In this document: positions 26,528-36,349 of the stretch, in pieces
Layout of the letters: each line of letters opens with the position of its first letter
Numbering within the stretch: position 1 is the stretch's first letter
Assembly (NCBI GenBank): GCA_964505265.1
Contig: CAZDGN010000007.1
Coordinates: 4,472 to 68,471 of the forward strand
Source of the DNA: CAILUF01 sp964505265
GTDB lineage: Bacteria; Pseudomonadota; Alphaproteobacteria; Rickettsiales; UBA1997
Length of the DNA stretch: 64,000 nucleotides
Direction of reading: 5' to 3'
Notes under the pieces: generated by a model
The model's database searches: none
Told to the model about the DNA's origin: nothing
Seen by the model: the letters and a program-made list of their open reading frames with translations, nothing else
Program-made: the position numbers and the translations under genes

Positions 26528-27388
26528 ATGTTCAACTTATCGCAAAAAACCATTAATAACTCAATCAGCTGTAATTCAGTTGGTTTGCACACTGGCTGTA
26601 ATGTTAATTTAACAATAAAACCAGCACCAATTAACACTGGAATAATTTTTAAAAGAACCGACATAAGTTCTGATAAAAACACAATTTTAGCACATTTCAA
26701 AAATGTCACCACCACTAATTTAGGAACCACAATTACCAATGAATTTGGAATTGGTATCTCTACAATCGAACATTTTATGGCTGCTTTATGGGGTTGTGGA
26801 ATCGATAATTTAATAGTAGAAATTGATAATATTGAGGTCCCAATTATGGATGGGTCATCGCAGCCTTTTGTTTTCTTGTTAGAATGTGCAGGAATTAATC
26901 ATCAGGATGCCAATCGTGAAATAATCGAAATTACCGAAAAAATTCGTCTTGAAGATGGCGATAAATTCATCGAGGTTCTTCCTTCGAGACAATTCACTAT
27001 AGACCTAAATATTGACTTTAATCATCAATTAATTAGCCACAAAACCTTACATTTTAACTCGGCTTCGCACTCATTTAAAAATGATTTATGTATGGCTCGA
27101 ACCTTTTGCTTTAAGCATGAAATTGAAAAAATGCATCAAATGAAATTAGCCTTAGGAGGCTCTCTTAATAATGCCATTGTTATTGATACTGATAAAATTT
27201 TAAATCAAGGTCCACTTAGATATCACGATGAATTTGTTCGCCATAAGGCACTTGATTTTATTGGCGATTTATTTTTAGCTGGAAAATTTATAATTGGTCA
27301 TTTTAAGGCTTATAAAATGGGTCATAGCCTAAATAATAAATTTTTGCACCATTTATTTGAAAATCCCCATTTATGGCGCTTAGTTTAG
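26528..27388 (+). CDS. lpxC: UDP-3-O-acyl-N-acetylglucosamine deacetylase
   Basis: The zinc deacetylase of the committed step in lipid A synthesis. The 286-residue chain has LHTGCNVNLTIKPAP, the zinc ligand in TIEHFMAALWGCGIDN, the active-site stretch EVPIMDGSSQPF, and the later zinc/catalytic motif RHKALDFIGDLFLAGKFIIGH. It ends shortly after the catalytic domain, as LpxC should. With lpxK, lpxL and lptE in this window it shows that the cell makes lipopolysaccharide or at least lipid A. Confidence 0.97.
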   Translation: MFNLSQKTINNSISCNSVGLHTGCNVNLTIKPAPINTGIIFKRTDISSDKNTILAHFKNVTTTNLGTTITNEFGIGISTIEHFMAALWGCGIDNLIVEIDNIEVPIMDGSSQPFVFLLECAGINHQDANREIIEITEKIRLEDGDKFIEVLPSRQFTIDLNIDFNHQLISHKTLHFNSASHSFKNDLCMARTFCFKHEIEKMHQMKLALGGSLNNAIVIDTDKILNQGPLRYHDEFVRHKALDFIGDLFLAGKFIIGHFKAYKMGHSLNNKFLHHLFENPHLWRLV

Positions 27389-27454
27389 ATTAAATTTAAA
27401 AAAATCATCCAAAATACAAAATTTTATACAAAGTTTAAAAATTCGAGAACAAAA

Positions 27455-27820
27455 TTATTTCTCCTTAAAAGACCTAATATAATTTGGATAAATATTTGGT
27501 ATATAACCCTCAATAATATCACAATTAATTAACTCTTCGGGTTTTACTTTTTCAATATGAAATGACTCGATATTAGGAATACGAATTACCGTAAAATTTT
27601 CATTACTATCTTCGCGGATTTTACGATAATAATCCTTTTGAATTGCCATTCTAACTTCATGACTATAGGCATATCTAATCATATATCTTTTATTGTTAGG
27701 ACAGACAATTTCAGTAGCGATTGAAAATCTATCAATTTCGCTTTTATCTTCAACAAAACTACAATTGAAGACAAAAAATAAAATTAAGAAATTTCTAATT
27801 ATTTCTAATCGTCCCAACAT
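27455..27820 (-). CDS. Hypothetical exported protein downstream of a BamE-like gene
   Basis: I do not recognise this protein. The frame is open from ATG 27853 (132 residues), but ATG 27820 (MLGRLEIIRN) gives a better hydrophobic N-terminal segment (NFLILFFVFNC) that could be a signal with a lipobox-like FVFNC. The rest is mixed charged sequence with two further cysteines (EIVCPNN, ELINCDII) and no motif. It overlaps the BamE-like gene, so both are probably one transcript. Confidence 0.55.
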   Translation of the reverse strand: MLGRLEIIRNFLILFFVFNCSFVEDKSEIDRFSIATEIVCPNNKRYMIRYAYSHEVRMAIQKDYYRKIREDSNENFTVIRIPNIESFHIEKVKPEELINCDIIEGYIPNIYPNYIRSFKEK

Positions 27821-28244
27821 TTTCAAATATTGACTTGAAAAAGCCTTTTTCATGACTTTTAACCTCAGTTTTATTAATATTAAAATAAAAACTATTATCC
27901 ATATTTTTTATATCCAAAATTTTAACAAAATCTACCCTATCATTTTCATCAAAACTAACAATTAATATATCTTGGGTCAGAATTTCTGGTTTAAAGAAAA
28001 GAAATTTTTTTACCTGATTGGCATAATAAAACCAATATTCCTTATCAGAAACATCAGAATAAAAACTTGGCGAACCATAAATTTGTAAAATCGTATTTTT
28101 TGAAGTTACATTTTTTTGAACCGAAGAAAAGTCTAGATTATCGAATATATAGCCCTGATTTTCAATTTTCGATGAACAAGACCCTAAAATTAACAACAAA
28201 TTTATTGTTAAAATTAAATAAATTTTGTGAAAAAAAATATGCAT
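27795..28244 (-). CDS. bamE: BamE-like outer-membrane lipoprotein
   Basis: A 149-residue lipoprotein (signal with LILGSCSS, Cys near residue 23) of the SmpA/OmlA/BamE family, which helps the Bam complex insert outer-membrane proteins. The compact beta-lactamase-inhibitor-like fold is seen in TSKNTILQIYGSPSF (the usual V-x-x-x-L-G-x-P position), EYWFYYANQ and LIVSFDENDRVDFV. It is short and diverged, so bamE orthology is likely rather than proven. Confidence 0.75.
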   Translation of the reverse strand: MHIFFHKIYLILTINLLLILGSCSSKIENQGYIFDNLDFSSVQKNVTSKNTILQIYGSPSFYSDVSDKEYWFYYANQVKKFLFFKPEILTQDILIVSFDENDRVDFVKILDIKNMDNSFYFNINKTEVKSHEKGFFKSIFENVGTIRNN

Positions 28245-28480
28245 TATTTAAGATTTTTAAAAAATTTGAAGAAAATTATTAGTTCAATAATATTTTAATT
28301 AAAATTCAGAGTTGCAATTATTGAAAATTGATAATATTATTTATACATATTAAAAACAAAATTTATTTAAATCAAAAATTTATTTTAATTTATCAAAAAT
28401 TTTAAATTTTTCTATCTAACTTTTCTTAGAAAATAATTTAAAATATAAAGATACAATATTAATTTTAAATAATCACTTAT

Positions 28481-28684
28481 ATGGCAGTTCCAAAAAAGAA
28501 AAAAACCAGCTCTAGAAGCTCAATGAGAAGAGGTAGCAACGGCACTTTCGAAGCTGACTTTGCAAATGTTATTACCGACAAAACTTCTGGAGAATTTAGG
28601 TTATCCCATCACATTGGACCAGATGGAACCTATAACGATAAACAAGTAATTAAAAAGAAAGTAAAAAAACCAACTGAAGAATAA
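28481..28684 (+). CDS. rpmF: 50S ribosomal protein L32
   Basis: A 67-residue ribosomal protein. MAVPKKKKTSSRSSMRRG and CGF-free LSHHIGPDGTYNDKQV match the alphaproteobacterial L32. It begins a lipid-synthesis operon (rpmF-plsX-fabH), the usual bacterial arrangement. The 236 bp upstream contain only AT-rich DNA with presumed promoters for both directions. Confidence 0.95.
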   Translation: MAVPKKKKTSSRSSMRRGSNGTFEADFANVITDKTSGEFRLSHHIGPDGTYNDKQVIKKKVKKPTEE

Positions 28685-28686
28685 TC

Positions 28687-29760
28687 GTGGTGGCTAAATA
28701 TACTATAGCACTTGATTGCATGGGTGGCGATAAAGCCCCTCAAATCGTTATTGAAGGAGCCGATATTATTGCTTCAAAAAATTTTGATGTACATTTTAGG
28801 CTTTATGGAAATGCAAAAAAAGTTTTACCAATTATAAACCATTGTCGTTACTTAAAAGGTCGCTTTGATTTAATCGATACCGATCAAGTAGTTTCCGCCG
28901 ATGAAAAACCGTCAAATGCTCTTAGAAAACTTACCAAATCAAGTATGAGACTTGCTATCGATTCAGTCAAAGATGGTGAATCGCATGCTGTAGTATCAGC
29001 TGGCAACACTGGTGCATTGATGGCAATATCCAAGGTTATTCTTCGACCATTGCCATCAATCGAAAGACCCGCAATTGTAACATCAATTCCCAACAAAAAA
29101 TCCAAGGCAACAGTATTTTTAGATATGGGTGCCAATATTGAATGCGACTCAAAAGTATTGTTTCAATTTGCCGTTATGGGAAATGCATTTGCTAGATTCG
29201 CTCTTAAAATTGAAAATCCAAAAATTGGAGTTTTAAATGTTGGTTCAGAAGAATTAAAGGGTCATGAACATGTAAAAAATGTAGCACTAATTTTAAAAAA
29301 CAGTCAACTTAAAGATAATTTTTATGGCTATGTTGAAGGTGATGATATTGCCAAGGGCACGGTTGATGTAGTTGTTACCGATGGCTTCACTGGAAATGTA
29401 ACTCTAAAGGCAATTGAAGGCACTGTTAAATTTATTTCTTCAGTTATTAAAGATGGTTTCACAAGCTCTATTTGGTCAAAAATTGGCTATGTTTTGTCTT
29501 CAAACTCCTTAAGTAATGCCACCAAAAAAATTGACCCAAGAATGCATAATGGAGCAATGTTAGTTGGCTTAAATGGTGTAGTCGTAAAAAGCCATGGAAG
29601 CACTGATGCAATTGGCTTTGCCAATGCCATAAAAGTAACAATTTCATTACTTGAAAACAAAATTAATGAAAAAATTATTGAAGAAATTATAGCCAATGAA
29701 TCGGCTATGAATAGCGCCATCAATCTTAAGGCAGAATCAGATTTAAATGAGCAAAATTAA
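28687..29760 (+). CDS. plsX: Phosphate acyltransferase PlsX
   Basis: It makes acyl-phosphate from acyl-ACP for phosphatidic acid synthesis. The 357-residue chain starts ALDCMGGDKAPQIVIEG and holds SAGNTGALMA, ERPAIVTSIPN, LNVGSEELKGHE, VVTDGFTGNVTLKAIEG and AMLVGLNGVVVKSHG, all PlsX signatures. The start is GTG (28687, with a second GTG following), two bases after rpmF, so it depends on coupling to rpmF. Confidence 0.97.
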   Translation: MVAKYTIALDCMGGDKAPQIVIEGADIIASKNFDVHFRLYGNAKKVLPIINHCRYLKGRFDLIDTDQVVSADEKPSNALRKLTKSSMRLAIDSVKDGESHAVVSAGNTGALMAISKVILRPLPSIERPAIVTSIPNKKSKATVFLDMGANIECDSKVLFQFAVMGNAFARFALKIENPKIGVLNVGSEELKGHEHVKNVALILKNSQLKDNFYGYVEGDDIAKGTVDVVVTDGFTGNVTLKAIEGTVKFISSVIKDGFTSSIWSKIGYVLSSNSLSNATKKIDPRMHNGAMLVGLNGVVVKSHGSTDAIGFANAIKVTISLLENKINEKIIEEIIANESAMNSAINLKAESDLNEQN

Positions 29761-29762
29761 CT

Positions 29763-30731
29763 ATGAAATATAATTCAATAATCACCGCAACTGGTCACTA
29801 TCTTCCAGAAAAAATACTCGATAATTTTGCCTTAAGTAAAATAGTTGATACCAGCGATGAATGGATTACCGAAAGAACTGGAATTAAGCAAAGACATATT
29901 GCTCACGAAAATGAATTAACATCGGATTTAGCTTTCAAAGCATGTCAAAATCTATTTACCAATACTTCAATTACCCCTCAAGATTTAGATTTAATTATTG
30001 TTGCTACCACAACTCCCGACCTGACCTTCCCATCCACCGCATGCATTTTACAAGGAAAATTGCAAGCTAGCAAAGCATTTGCATTCGATATACAGGCAGT
30101 TTGCTCTGGCTTTATTTATGCCTTATCCATTGCCAATAGCTACATTAATATCGGAATGGTAAAGAATGCTTTAGTGATTGGAAGCGAAACTTTAAGTAGA
30201 ATAGTTAATTGGCAAGATCGAAACACTTGTGTTTTGTTTGGCGATGGTGCTGGAGCGGTTTTATTGCAGGCCACAGAAAATTTAAATGAGGGTATAATTT
30301 CGCAATCAATCTCTTCAAATGGTGATTTAGTGCAAATTCTTAAAACCAATTCCGGCATCTCACTAAATCAACGCTCGGGCTTCATTGAAATGCAAGGTAA
30401 GGATGTCTTCAAGCATGCGGTTGAAAAAATGTCAAATTCGGTTTTTAACGCATTATCCAAGGCAAATCTAAAAGAAGATAACATTGATTTACTCGTCCCT
30501 CACCAAGCCAATCTTAGAATTCTTGATGCGGTAGCCACAAAACTAAAACTTACACCCGATAAAGTAATTACCACCGTCCAAAATCATGCCAATACTTCTG
30601 CAGCATCAATTCCTCTAGCCCTTGATTATGCTCATAAAAATAATAAAATTAAGCCAAATGATATTGTGGTCTTAGAAGCTTTGGGTGGAGGGCTCACATG
30701 GGGCTCAATAATTTTAAGATGGCAGTCTTAA
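29763..30731 (+). CDS. fabH: 3-oxoacyl-ACP synthase III
   Basis: It starts fatty acid synthesis by condensing acetyl-CoA with malonyl-ACP. The 322-residue chain has the catalytic triad: Cys114 in DIQAVCSGFIYA, His in VPHQANLRI and Asn in NHANTSAASIPLAL. The substrate-binding stretch EWITERTGIKQRHI is typical. It follows plsX by two bases and ends the operon. Confidence 0.97.
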   Translation: MKYNSIITATGHYLPEKILDNFALSKIVDTSDEWITERTGIKQRHIAHENELTSDLAFKACQNLFTNTSITPQDLDLIIVATTTPDLTFPSTACILQGKLQASKAFAFDIQAVCSGFIYALSIANSYINIGMVKNALVIGSETLSRIVNWQDRNTCVLFGDGAGAVLLQATENLNEGIISQSISSNGDLVQILKTNSGISLNQRSGFIEMQGKDVFKHAVEKMSNSVFNALSKANLKEDNIDLLVPHQANLRILDAVATKLKLTPDKVITTVQNHANTSAASIPLALDYAHKNNKIKPNDIVVLEALGGGLTWGSIILRWQS

Positions 30732-30816
30732 TTTGCTTTAAAATACTTCAATAAAAAATCGAATTTTAAAATATCAGAAATAAAAATTGGGAATCAAAAA
30801 TTTTTAATTACGAATC

Positions 30817-31893
30817 TTAATAAATATTTTTTGAATTTACGCAAATATAATGAATTTTATTGGCAATAATTTCGCTAGAATGATGGTCAATTATTTTTTC
30901 AAAAGCACGCTTTGCCATTAGCCTTGCTTCGGTTTCATCATTTAGGTATAACTCAATAGAATTTGCAATTAAATCTGGAATTTCATTTGCAGGATTTAAT
31001 TTTATTTTTATTCCATTGATATTATTTTCAATTAAATCTTCAAAATGTTTTGAATAGGAAGTTATAATTGGCGTAGAATACAGCATTGGATCTAAAATAA
31101 AATCGTCGCAAGCATCAGATTCTATTGGCATTACCGCAATATCGATATTCTGAAAAAAATCCTTGATACTATTTTTAAAATTAATAATTTTAAATTTTTC
31201 TTGCATACCCAACTCCTCGGCAAGTAAAATTAGGCTATCTCTAAAATCACCATCGCCTAAAATATAATATTCGCATCGGATATTTTTTTTATTTAAAATG
31301 GCAATAGCTTTAATTATTTTATCAAAATTTTTTCCCTCAGTAATTGATCCAATTGAACCAATTTTAATGACCTCACCAAATTTTGGTTTAGTTAAAATTT
31401 GGAAATCATTTGCAACTTCAATAGATTTATTTATCACAAAAATTCTATCTCGTAAAATCCCTATTGATATAAATTCTTTAACCAATGCTGAATTTCTTAC
31501 AATCACATAATCGCTTTTTTTAAAATCTTGCGGCTTGTCATCGTTACAAATCGAAATAATTGGAAATTTTATAATGCAAAAAAACCGAGCAAATAATGTT
31601 AAAATTAGAGCTTTTCTTGAATGACAAATCGCTACATCTGGTTCAAAATTTACTAATTTTAACCATAATTTTATGATGGAAAATTTTTTAAAAAAATAAT
31701 TCTCTGATAATTCATAGATACCTGTTGAAACCTTTTGGGAAGCAACTTTAAACTCTTTATTTGTTCGAAAAATCGATAGAACATTCTCACCCCTTTTAGT
31801 TAAATATAAAGCATAATCCAAAAAACTGTTTTCTACCAATTTCAACTTCTCTTTTTTTTCGGGTGAATCTATTAGGATGTTAGCAATTTTCAT
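30817..31893 (-). CDS. GT4-type glycosyltransferase
   Basis: A 358-residue GT-B fold transferase. The C-terminal half carries the GT1/GT4 motif: IGSIGSITEGKNFDKIIKA, YILGDGDFRDSL, and a nucleotide-sugar region around DIAVMPIESDACDDFILDPM, where the family usually has E-x7-E. The N-terminal half is diverged. It probably adds a sugar to lipopolysaccharide core or another envelope glycan; donor and acceptor are unknown. Its start overlaps the stop of the M23 peptidase gene by one base. Confidence 0.85.
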   Translation of the reverse strand: MKIANILIDSPEKKEKLKLVENSFLDYALYLTKRGENVLSIFRTNKEFKVASQKVSTGIYELSENYFFKKFSIIKLWLKLVNFEPDVAICHSRKALILTLFARFFCIIKFPIISICNDDKPQDFKKSDYVIVRNSALVKEFISIGILRDRIFVINKSIEVANDFQILTKPKFGEVIKIGSIGSITEGKNFDKIIKAIAILNKKNIRCEYYILGDGDFRDSLILLAEELGMQEKFKIINFKNSIKDFFQNIDIAVMPIESDACDDFILDPMLYSTPIITSYSKHFEDLIENNINGIKIKLNPANEIPDLIANSIELYLNDETEARLMAKRAFEKIIDHHSSEIIANKIHYICVNSKNIY

Positions 31894-33272
31894 TAATTAA
31901 TCTTTTTAACCTGATTTGGTGTGTTTCGACGATATCGATCAATTTCATTTTTCGTAGATTCAAATCGAACCAACTCTTTACCTACTAACTTTATACCAGA
32001 GGTAGCCTTAACCTTGGCGGGATTAACCTGAATTCCGCGATAAATCAACTCAAAATGTAAATGCGGACCAGTCGATCTACCAGTATTTCCAACATAGGCT
32101 ACAACATCTCCCTGTTTAACTTTAGAACCTATTTTAAATTTTTTACTAAATCTGCTAGCATGACCATAAGCAGTCGAATAATCACCATTATGTATAATTT
32201 GTACATAATTTCCATATCCACCTTTTCTTGCCATATAAACTATTGTGCCATTGCCTGCCGCCAAAATCGGAGTGCCAATTGGTGCCGCAAAATCTACACC
32301 CTTATGCATTTTTGAATAACCCAAAATCGGATGTCTTCTCATTCCAAAACCCGAAGAAACTCTAGCCCCGTTTATTGGTGTTCTAAGGAGCGACTTTCTG
32401 ACTGAATTTCCTTTAGCATCAAAATATTCGACCTTATCATTAATTTTATGCATATAAATTTCAATTTTTCGGTTTTGTAAGGTTAAAGATGAAAATAAAA
32501 CATTGCCATCGCGAACTTTTTTGCCATCTTCATCATAAAAACTTTCAACTAACATTTCAAATTTATCGCCACTATGAATATCGCGTTGAAAATCCACATC
32601 ATAACCGTATATGTTAATCATATTCATCATAGCATTTGGAGAAATTCCAGCCTCAACACCATCAACAAATAAACCATTTTTTATAACCCCAAAATATCTA
32701 GAATTATATTTCAAAAGCTTGATTTTAAGCTCTCTAGCATCATATCCTCCATCGTTTTTTCTAGTTACTACAATATTTTCATCAATGGCCGATGGAATGG
32801 TTATATTAGAAATTATAACTTTTTTTTCGTCAGCTTGAATTTGTTCTTCCTTATTTTCGCTTCGATAAGTGATATTTATGACGGTTCCAACATTTAAGTT
32901 TTGAATATTATGAATCTTTTTGATTGCTGTTAAAATTGCAAAAATATCTTGTTCGCTAGAGCCTATATTGGCAAGGATTTTCAATAATGTATCGCCATTT
33001 TTAATTTCGTAATCCAAAATTTGCTCTTCATCAAAATCAAAATTATATTGAGAACCCGCCAATGATATTTTGATAGATTTAGAATAATCATTATTTCTTG
33101 ATAAAAAATTCGAGGAATCTAAAAATAAAATTGAATATTGATAAATTTTAAATAGCAAAAAAACCGATAATATTGTTATTGAAACAGGCTTAAATAATTT
33201 ATTTTCAATAATAATATTTATCAAATCCAATATTTGATTTTTTTTCTGACTTTTATTTGAATTTTTTTTCAA
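31893..33272 (-). CDS. M23-family (LytM) metallopeptidase with an N-terminal membrane anchor
   Basis: A 459-residue murein endopeptidase or amidase-activator-type protein. It has a basic N terminus, one membrane helix (about 35-52), an OapA/LysM-like region (DYEIKNGDTLLKILANIGSS), and a C-terminal M23 domain from about residue 298. The zinc site is complete: His and Asp in RRHPILGYSKMHKGVDF (second His near 323), and HLHFEL (404-409). The intact ligands favour an active peptidase. It is divergent from the CarD gene. Confidence 0.93.
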   Translation of the reverse strand: MKKNSNKSQKKNQILDLINIIIENKLFKPVSITILSVFLLFKIYQYSILFLDSSNFLSRNNDYSKSIKISLAGSQYNFDFDEEQILDYEIKNGDTLLKILANIGSSEQDIFAILTAIKKIHNIQNLNVGTVINITYRSENKEEQIQADEKKVIISNITIPSAIDENIVVTRKNDGGYDARELKIKLLKYNSRYFGVIKNGLFVDGVEAGISPNAMMNMINIYGYDVDFQRDIHSGDKFEMLVESFYDEDGKKVRDGNVLFSSLTLQNRKIEIYMHKINDKVEYFDAKGNSVRKSLLRTPINGARVSSGFGMRRHPILGYSKMHKGVDFAAPIGTPILAAGNGTIVYMARKGGYGNYVQIIHNGDYSTAYGHASRFSKKFKIGSKVKQGDVVAYVGNTGRSTGPHLHFELIYRGIQVNPAKVKATSGIKLVGKELVRFESTKNEIDRYRRNTPNQVKKIN

Positions 33273-33532
33273 TTTATTAATATTTGGTGGATTAATAATT
33301 TATTTGACAAAACTATTTTATAGACAATAAAGTTTTTTTTACTACAATTATATTATATTTATAAATTTTTATTTAAAATAATAATGTTATAGTTTTTAAG
33401 ATGATAAAAAAATTTATTTATTAAAAATTATAAAACAATTAATTATTGAAATAAATAATAGAATTTAAATTTTAAACTACCAATTATTTTAAAATAAATA
33501 AAATTAAATAAAATTAAAATTTTTTAAAAAAT

Positions 33533-34642
33533 ATGAAACTTAAGCAAAAACCAAAAAATTCCATAAATAAAAATAATAAAATAACAAAAAAAACTAAAAT
33601 AACTAAAATTTCTATCGATCCAAAAAAAAATGTTAAAAAAACAGTAGAATCAGATAACAAAGCAAAAGCAAAATCAAACATTAAAGCTGCACATAAGGTA
33701 GAATCAAAAATAAAAAAACCCTTGGTTAAAAAACAAGATTTAAAAAAAAATAGTAAAAAACAAACTCCCAAGCAAGTCAAAACTAAAATTAAAGCCCTAG
33801 CTAAACCAGAATCATCGCAACCAAAATTACTTTCAAAAAACTCCAAAAATAACAAAAAAACTTCTGAAAACAAAAAACCAAAAGCTGAAAAAATAATTGA
33901 AACTAAAGAAAAAAATAAAAAAAATTCAAAAAATTCCCAAAATAATCTCACAAATAACAGTTTTGGAATCAATAGTTTTGTGGTTTATCCTTCGCACGGT
34001 GTAGGTAAAATCATCAATATCGAAGAAAATATAATTGCTAATCAAAAAATAAATTGTTACCACATATTTTTTGATAAAGAAAAATTATCCATCAAAATTC
34101 CTGTCAAAAATTCTGATAAATTTGGCATCAGACCTTTATCATCAAAATCAAAGATGGAAGAGGTTTTGTCAATTCTTCGAAGCGGAGTTAAAAAAATGAA
34201 GGGCATGTGGTCAAGAAGAGCACAAGAATACGAAACCAAAATTAATTCTGGTGATATTATAATGCTTGCGGAAGTTCTTCGCGACCTCACTCGCGATATT
34301 GATGATTCCGAACGATCCTATAGTGAAAGAATCATCTATGAAACTGCGATTTTTCGGTTAGCATGCGAATATAGCGCCATCTATAATATCAATTTTGAAG
34401 ATGCCAAAGAAAAAATTATTATAACCGCAAAAGATAAACTTGAAAGTGATAAAAAAACTTCTACCAAGGATGATGGTTTTGATGATTTTGATAATGTCAA
34501 AATTATTAAAAAAGATGATGAAGATGATGATGAAGATGATGAGGAAGAAGAGGAAGAGGAAGATGATTTTAATTACGAATATAACGAGGATGATAATTTT
34601 GACGATGAAGATGATGACACTCCAAAAAAACGAAAAAAATAA
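33533..34642 (+). CDS. CarD/CdnL-family RNA polymerase-binding regulator with charged tails
   Basis: CarD/CdnL proteins bind the RNA polymerase beta subunit and stabilise open promoter complexes. The family domain spans about residues 143-303 (FVVYPSHGVGKIINIEEN, GIRPLSSKSKMEEVL, MWSRRAQEYETKINSGD, RSYSERIIYETAIFRLACEY). Unusually, it is preceded by about 140 residues rich in Lys, Asn and Ser and followed by an acidic tail (about 312-365, many Asp/Glu) that ends in KKRKK. Ordinary alphaproteobacterial CarD is about 170 residues. Myxococcus CarD also joins this domain to acidic and basic disordered regions, so DNA compaction or chromatin-like binding is possible (inference). Confidence 0.88.
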   Translation: MKLKQKPKNSINKNNKITKKTKITKISIDPKKNVKKTVESDNKAKAKSNIKAAHKVESKIKKPLVKKQDLKKNSKKQTPKQVKTKIKALAKPESSQPKLLSKNSKNNKKTSENKKPKAEKIIETKEKNKKNSKNSQNNLTNNSFGINSFVVYPSHGVGKIINIEENIIANQKINCYHIFFDKEKLSIKIPVKNSDKFGIRPLSSKSKMEEVLSILRSGVKKMKGMWSRRAQEYETKINSGDIIMLAEVLRDLTRDIDDSERSYSERIIYETAIFRLACEYSAIYNINFEDAKEKIIITAKDKLESDKKTSTKDDGFDDFDNVKIIKKDDEDDDEDDEEEEEEEDDFNYEYNEDDNFDDEDDDTPKKRKK

Positions 34643-34643
34643 T

Positions 34644-35318
34644 ATGAGTGCCGTTCTTCAAACCATTGATATTTGCAAAAACTTCACCCAAGCCAATAAT
34701 CAAATTTCTGTTCTAAAAAATATCAATTTGAAAATTATGCCTGCGGATTTTGTTTCCTTAGTTGGTCCATCTGGTTCTGGCAAAACCACCCTTCTTCAAA
34801 TTTGCGGATTACTCGATAATCCAAGCTCAGGAAGTATCAATATTAATGGTAATGAAATGGCAAAAGCTTCCGATAAAATTCGCACCGAAATTCGTAAAAA
34901 ACATATTGGCTTTATTTATCAATTCCATCATTTACTTCCAGAATTTTCAGCAATAGAAAATACCGCTCTACCCCTTTTTATTCAGGGTGTAAGCAAAAAT
35001 AAAGCTTTGCAAATTGCTAAAGAAATTCTTGAAGAAATCGAGCTTGGTGACAGAATAAATTTTAAACCCGCACAGCTATCGGGTGGTCAACAACAAAGGG
35101 TAGCAATAGCTAGAGCAATTGTTTCAAAACCAAAATTAATTTTGGCTGATGAGCCAACTGGAAATCTGGATAGCGAACTTTCTGAGAAAGTTTTTTCATT
35201 ATTAAAAAATCTAACAAAAAAATATGAAATTTCTTGTTTAGTAGTAACTCATAATTTAGAACTCGCTAAAAAAACTGACCGAATTTTGACTATTAAAAAC
35301 GGATTTTTAAACGAATAA
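34644..35318 (+). CDS. lolD: Lipoprotein-releasing ABC transporter ATPase LolD
   Basis: The ATPase of the LolCDE complex, which releases lipoproteins from the inner membrane for transfer to the outer membrane. The 224-residue chain has Walker A GPSGSGKTT, the LolD-type FIYQFHHLLPEFSAIEN, signature LSGGQQQRVAIARAI, Walker B LILADEPTGNLDS and VVTHN. The start is ATG 34644, one base after the CarD stop; the frame is open further upstream, but that part overlaps the acidic tail of CarD. No LolC/E gene is adjacent. Confidence 0.93.
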   Translation: MSAVLQTIDICKNFTQANNQISVLKNINLKIMPADFVSLVGPSGSGKTTLLQICGLLDNPSSGSININGNEMAKASDKIRTEIRKKHIGFIYQFHHLLPEFSAIENTALPLFIQGVSKNKALQIAKEILEEIELGDRINFKPAQLSGGQQQRVAIARAIVSKPKLILADEPTGNLDSELSEKVFSLLKNLTKKYEISCLVVTHNLELAKKTDRILTIKNGFLNE

Positions 35319-35328
35319 TTTTAAAAAA

Positions 35329-36348
35329 TTATATTTTTAAATATTTAGCAACATCAAGCATCCGCACTGAAAAAGCCCACTCATTATCATACCAAGAGCA
35401 AACCTTAACCATATTGCCACCAATTACCTTGGTTTGAGTGGCATCGTAATTTGAGCTAAAATTATTATGATTGAAATCAATTGAAACTAGCGGTTCAGAG
35501 ACATAATTTAAAACTCTATTCATTTCGCCATCGGCATATTTTTTCATTAACGAATTAATTTCTTCAATTGAAGTGTTTTTGCTGGCAATAAAATTAAGAT
35601 CAACCAAAGAAACATTCGGTGTTGGCACTCGAATGGCACCTCCATCCAGCTTTCCTTTTAGCTCAGGCAAGACCAGACCAATTGCTTTGGCGGCTCCAGT
35701 TGAAGTTGGAATCATTGACATAGCACAAGCTCTGGCTCGGCGCAAATCCTTATGAGTATTATCGACGATATTTTGGTCATTGGTGTAGGCATGAACCGTG
35801 GTCATAAAACCCTTTTCAATGCCAATGTTATCGTGCAAAACTTTGGCGATTGGGGCCAAACAATTTGTGGTACAAGATCCAATAGAAATGACCGCATCAT
35901 TTTCAGTAAGGTTTTTATGATTTACACCATAAACTATAGTTTTAACATTATCTTCTTTTGCGGGCGCTGAAATAATTACTTTTTTGGCACCAGCTGTGAT
36001 GTGCTTGTAAGCATCTTCATATTTTGTAAATGCTCCTGTACATTCAAAAACTATATCAATTTTGTGAGATTTCCAGTCAATTTTTAGCGGATCACGCTCT
36101 GCGGTAAGAAAGATTTTTTTGCCATCTATGTGAAGATTGTGATCAATAATTTCAATTTTATGATTGAAGGTGCCGTGGACAGAATCATATCGCAACAAGT
36201 GAGAGATGGTTTCAATCGGAGCCGACCCATTAATTGCGACAATTTCAAAATCATTTTGCATTTTTTCTTCAAAGATAGCTCTAATTATAGCTCTTCCAAT
36301 TCTTCCAGGACCATTAACGGCAATTCTAATTTTTTGTGAATGTGACAT
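35329..36348 (-). CDS. gap: Glyceraldehyde-3-phosphate dehydrogenase
   Basis: The glycolytic/gluconeogenic oxidoreductase of 339 residues. The NAD-binding motif is VNGPGRIGRAI (the usual Phe of NGFGRIGR is Pro here), and the catalytic Cys159 lies in SIGSCTTNCLAP with His in VHAYTNDQNIVD. WYDNEWAFSVRM at the C terminus is typical. Some Rickettsiales lack it, so its presence shows central carbon metabolism is kept. It is convergent with lolD. Confidence 0.96.
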   Translation of the reverse strand: MSHSQKIRIAVNGPGRIGRAIIRAIFEEKMQNDFEIVAINGSAPIETISHLLRYDSVHGTFNHKIEIIDHNLHIDGKKIFLTAERDPLKIDWKSHKIDIVFECTGAFTKYEDAYKHITAGAKKVIISAPAKEDNVKTIVYGVNHKNLTENDAVISIGSCTTNCLAPIAKVLHDNIGIEKGFMTTVHAYTNDQNIVDNTHKDLRRARACAMSMIPTSTGAAKAIGLVLPELKGKLDGGAIRVPTPNVSLVDLNFIASKNTSIEEINSLMKKYADGEMNRVLNYVSEPLVSIDFNHNNFSSNYDATQTKVIGGNMVKVCSWYDNEWAFSVRMLDVAKYLKI

Positions 36349-36349
36349 A

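Noticed and set aside
26467..26739. Minus-strand frame across the start of lpxC
   Set aside because: It covers the RDD stop and lpxC start on the opposite strand and resembles no protein.
34440..34643. Upstream extension of lolD
   Set aside because: It is the acidic tail of the CarD gene read in another frame, giving Met/Lys/Ile low complexity; ATG 34644 gives a normal LolD.
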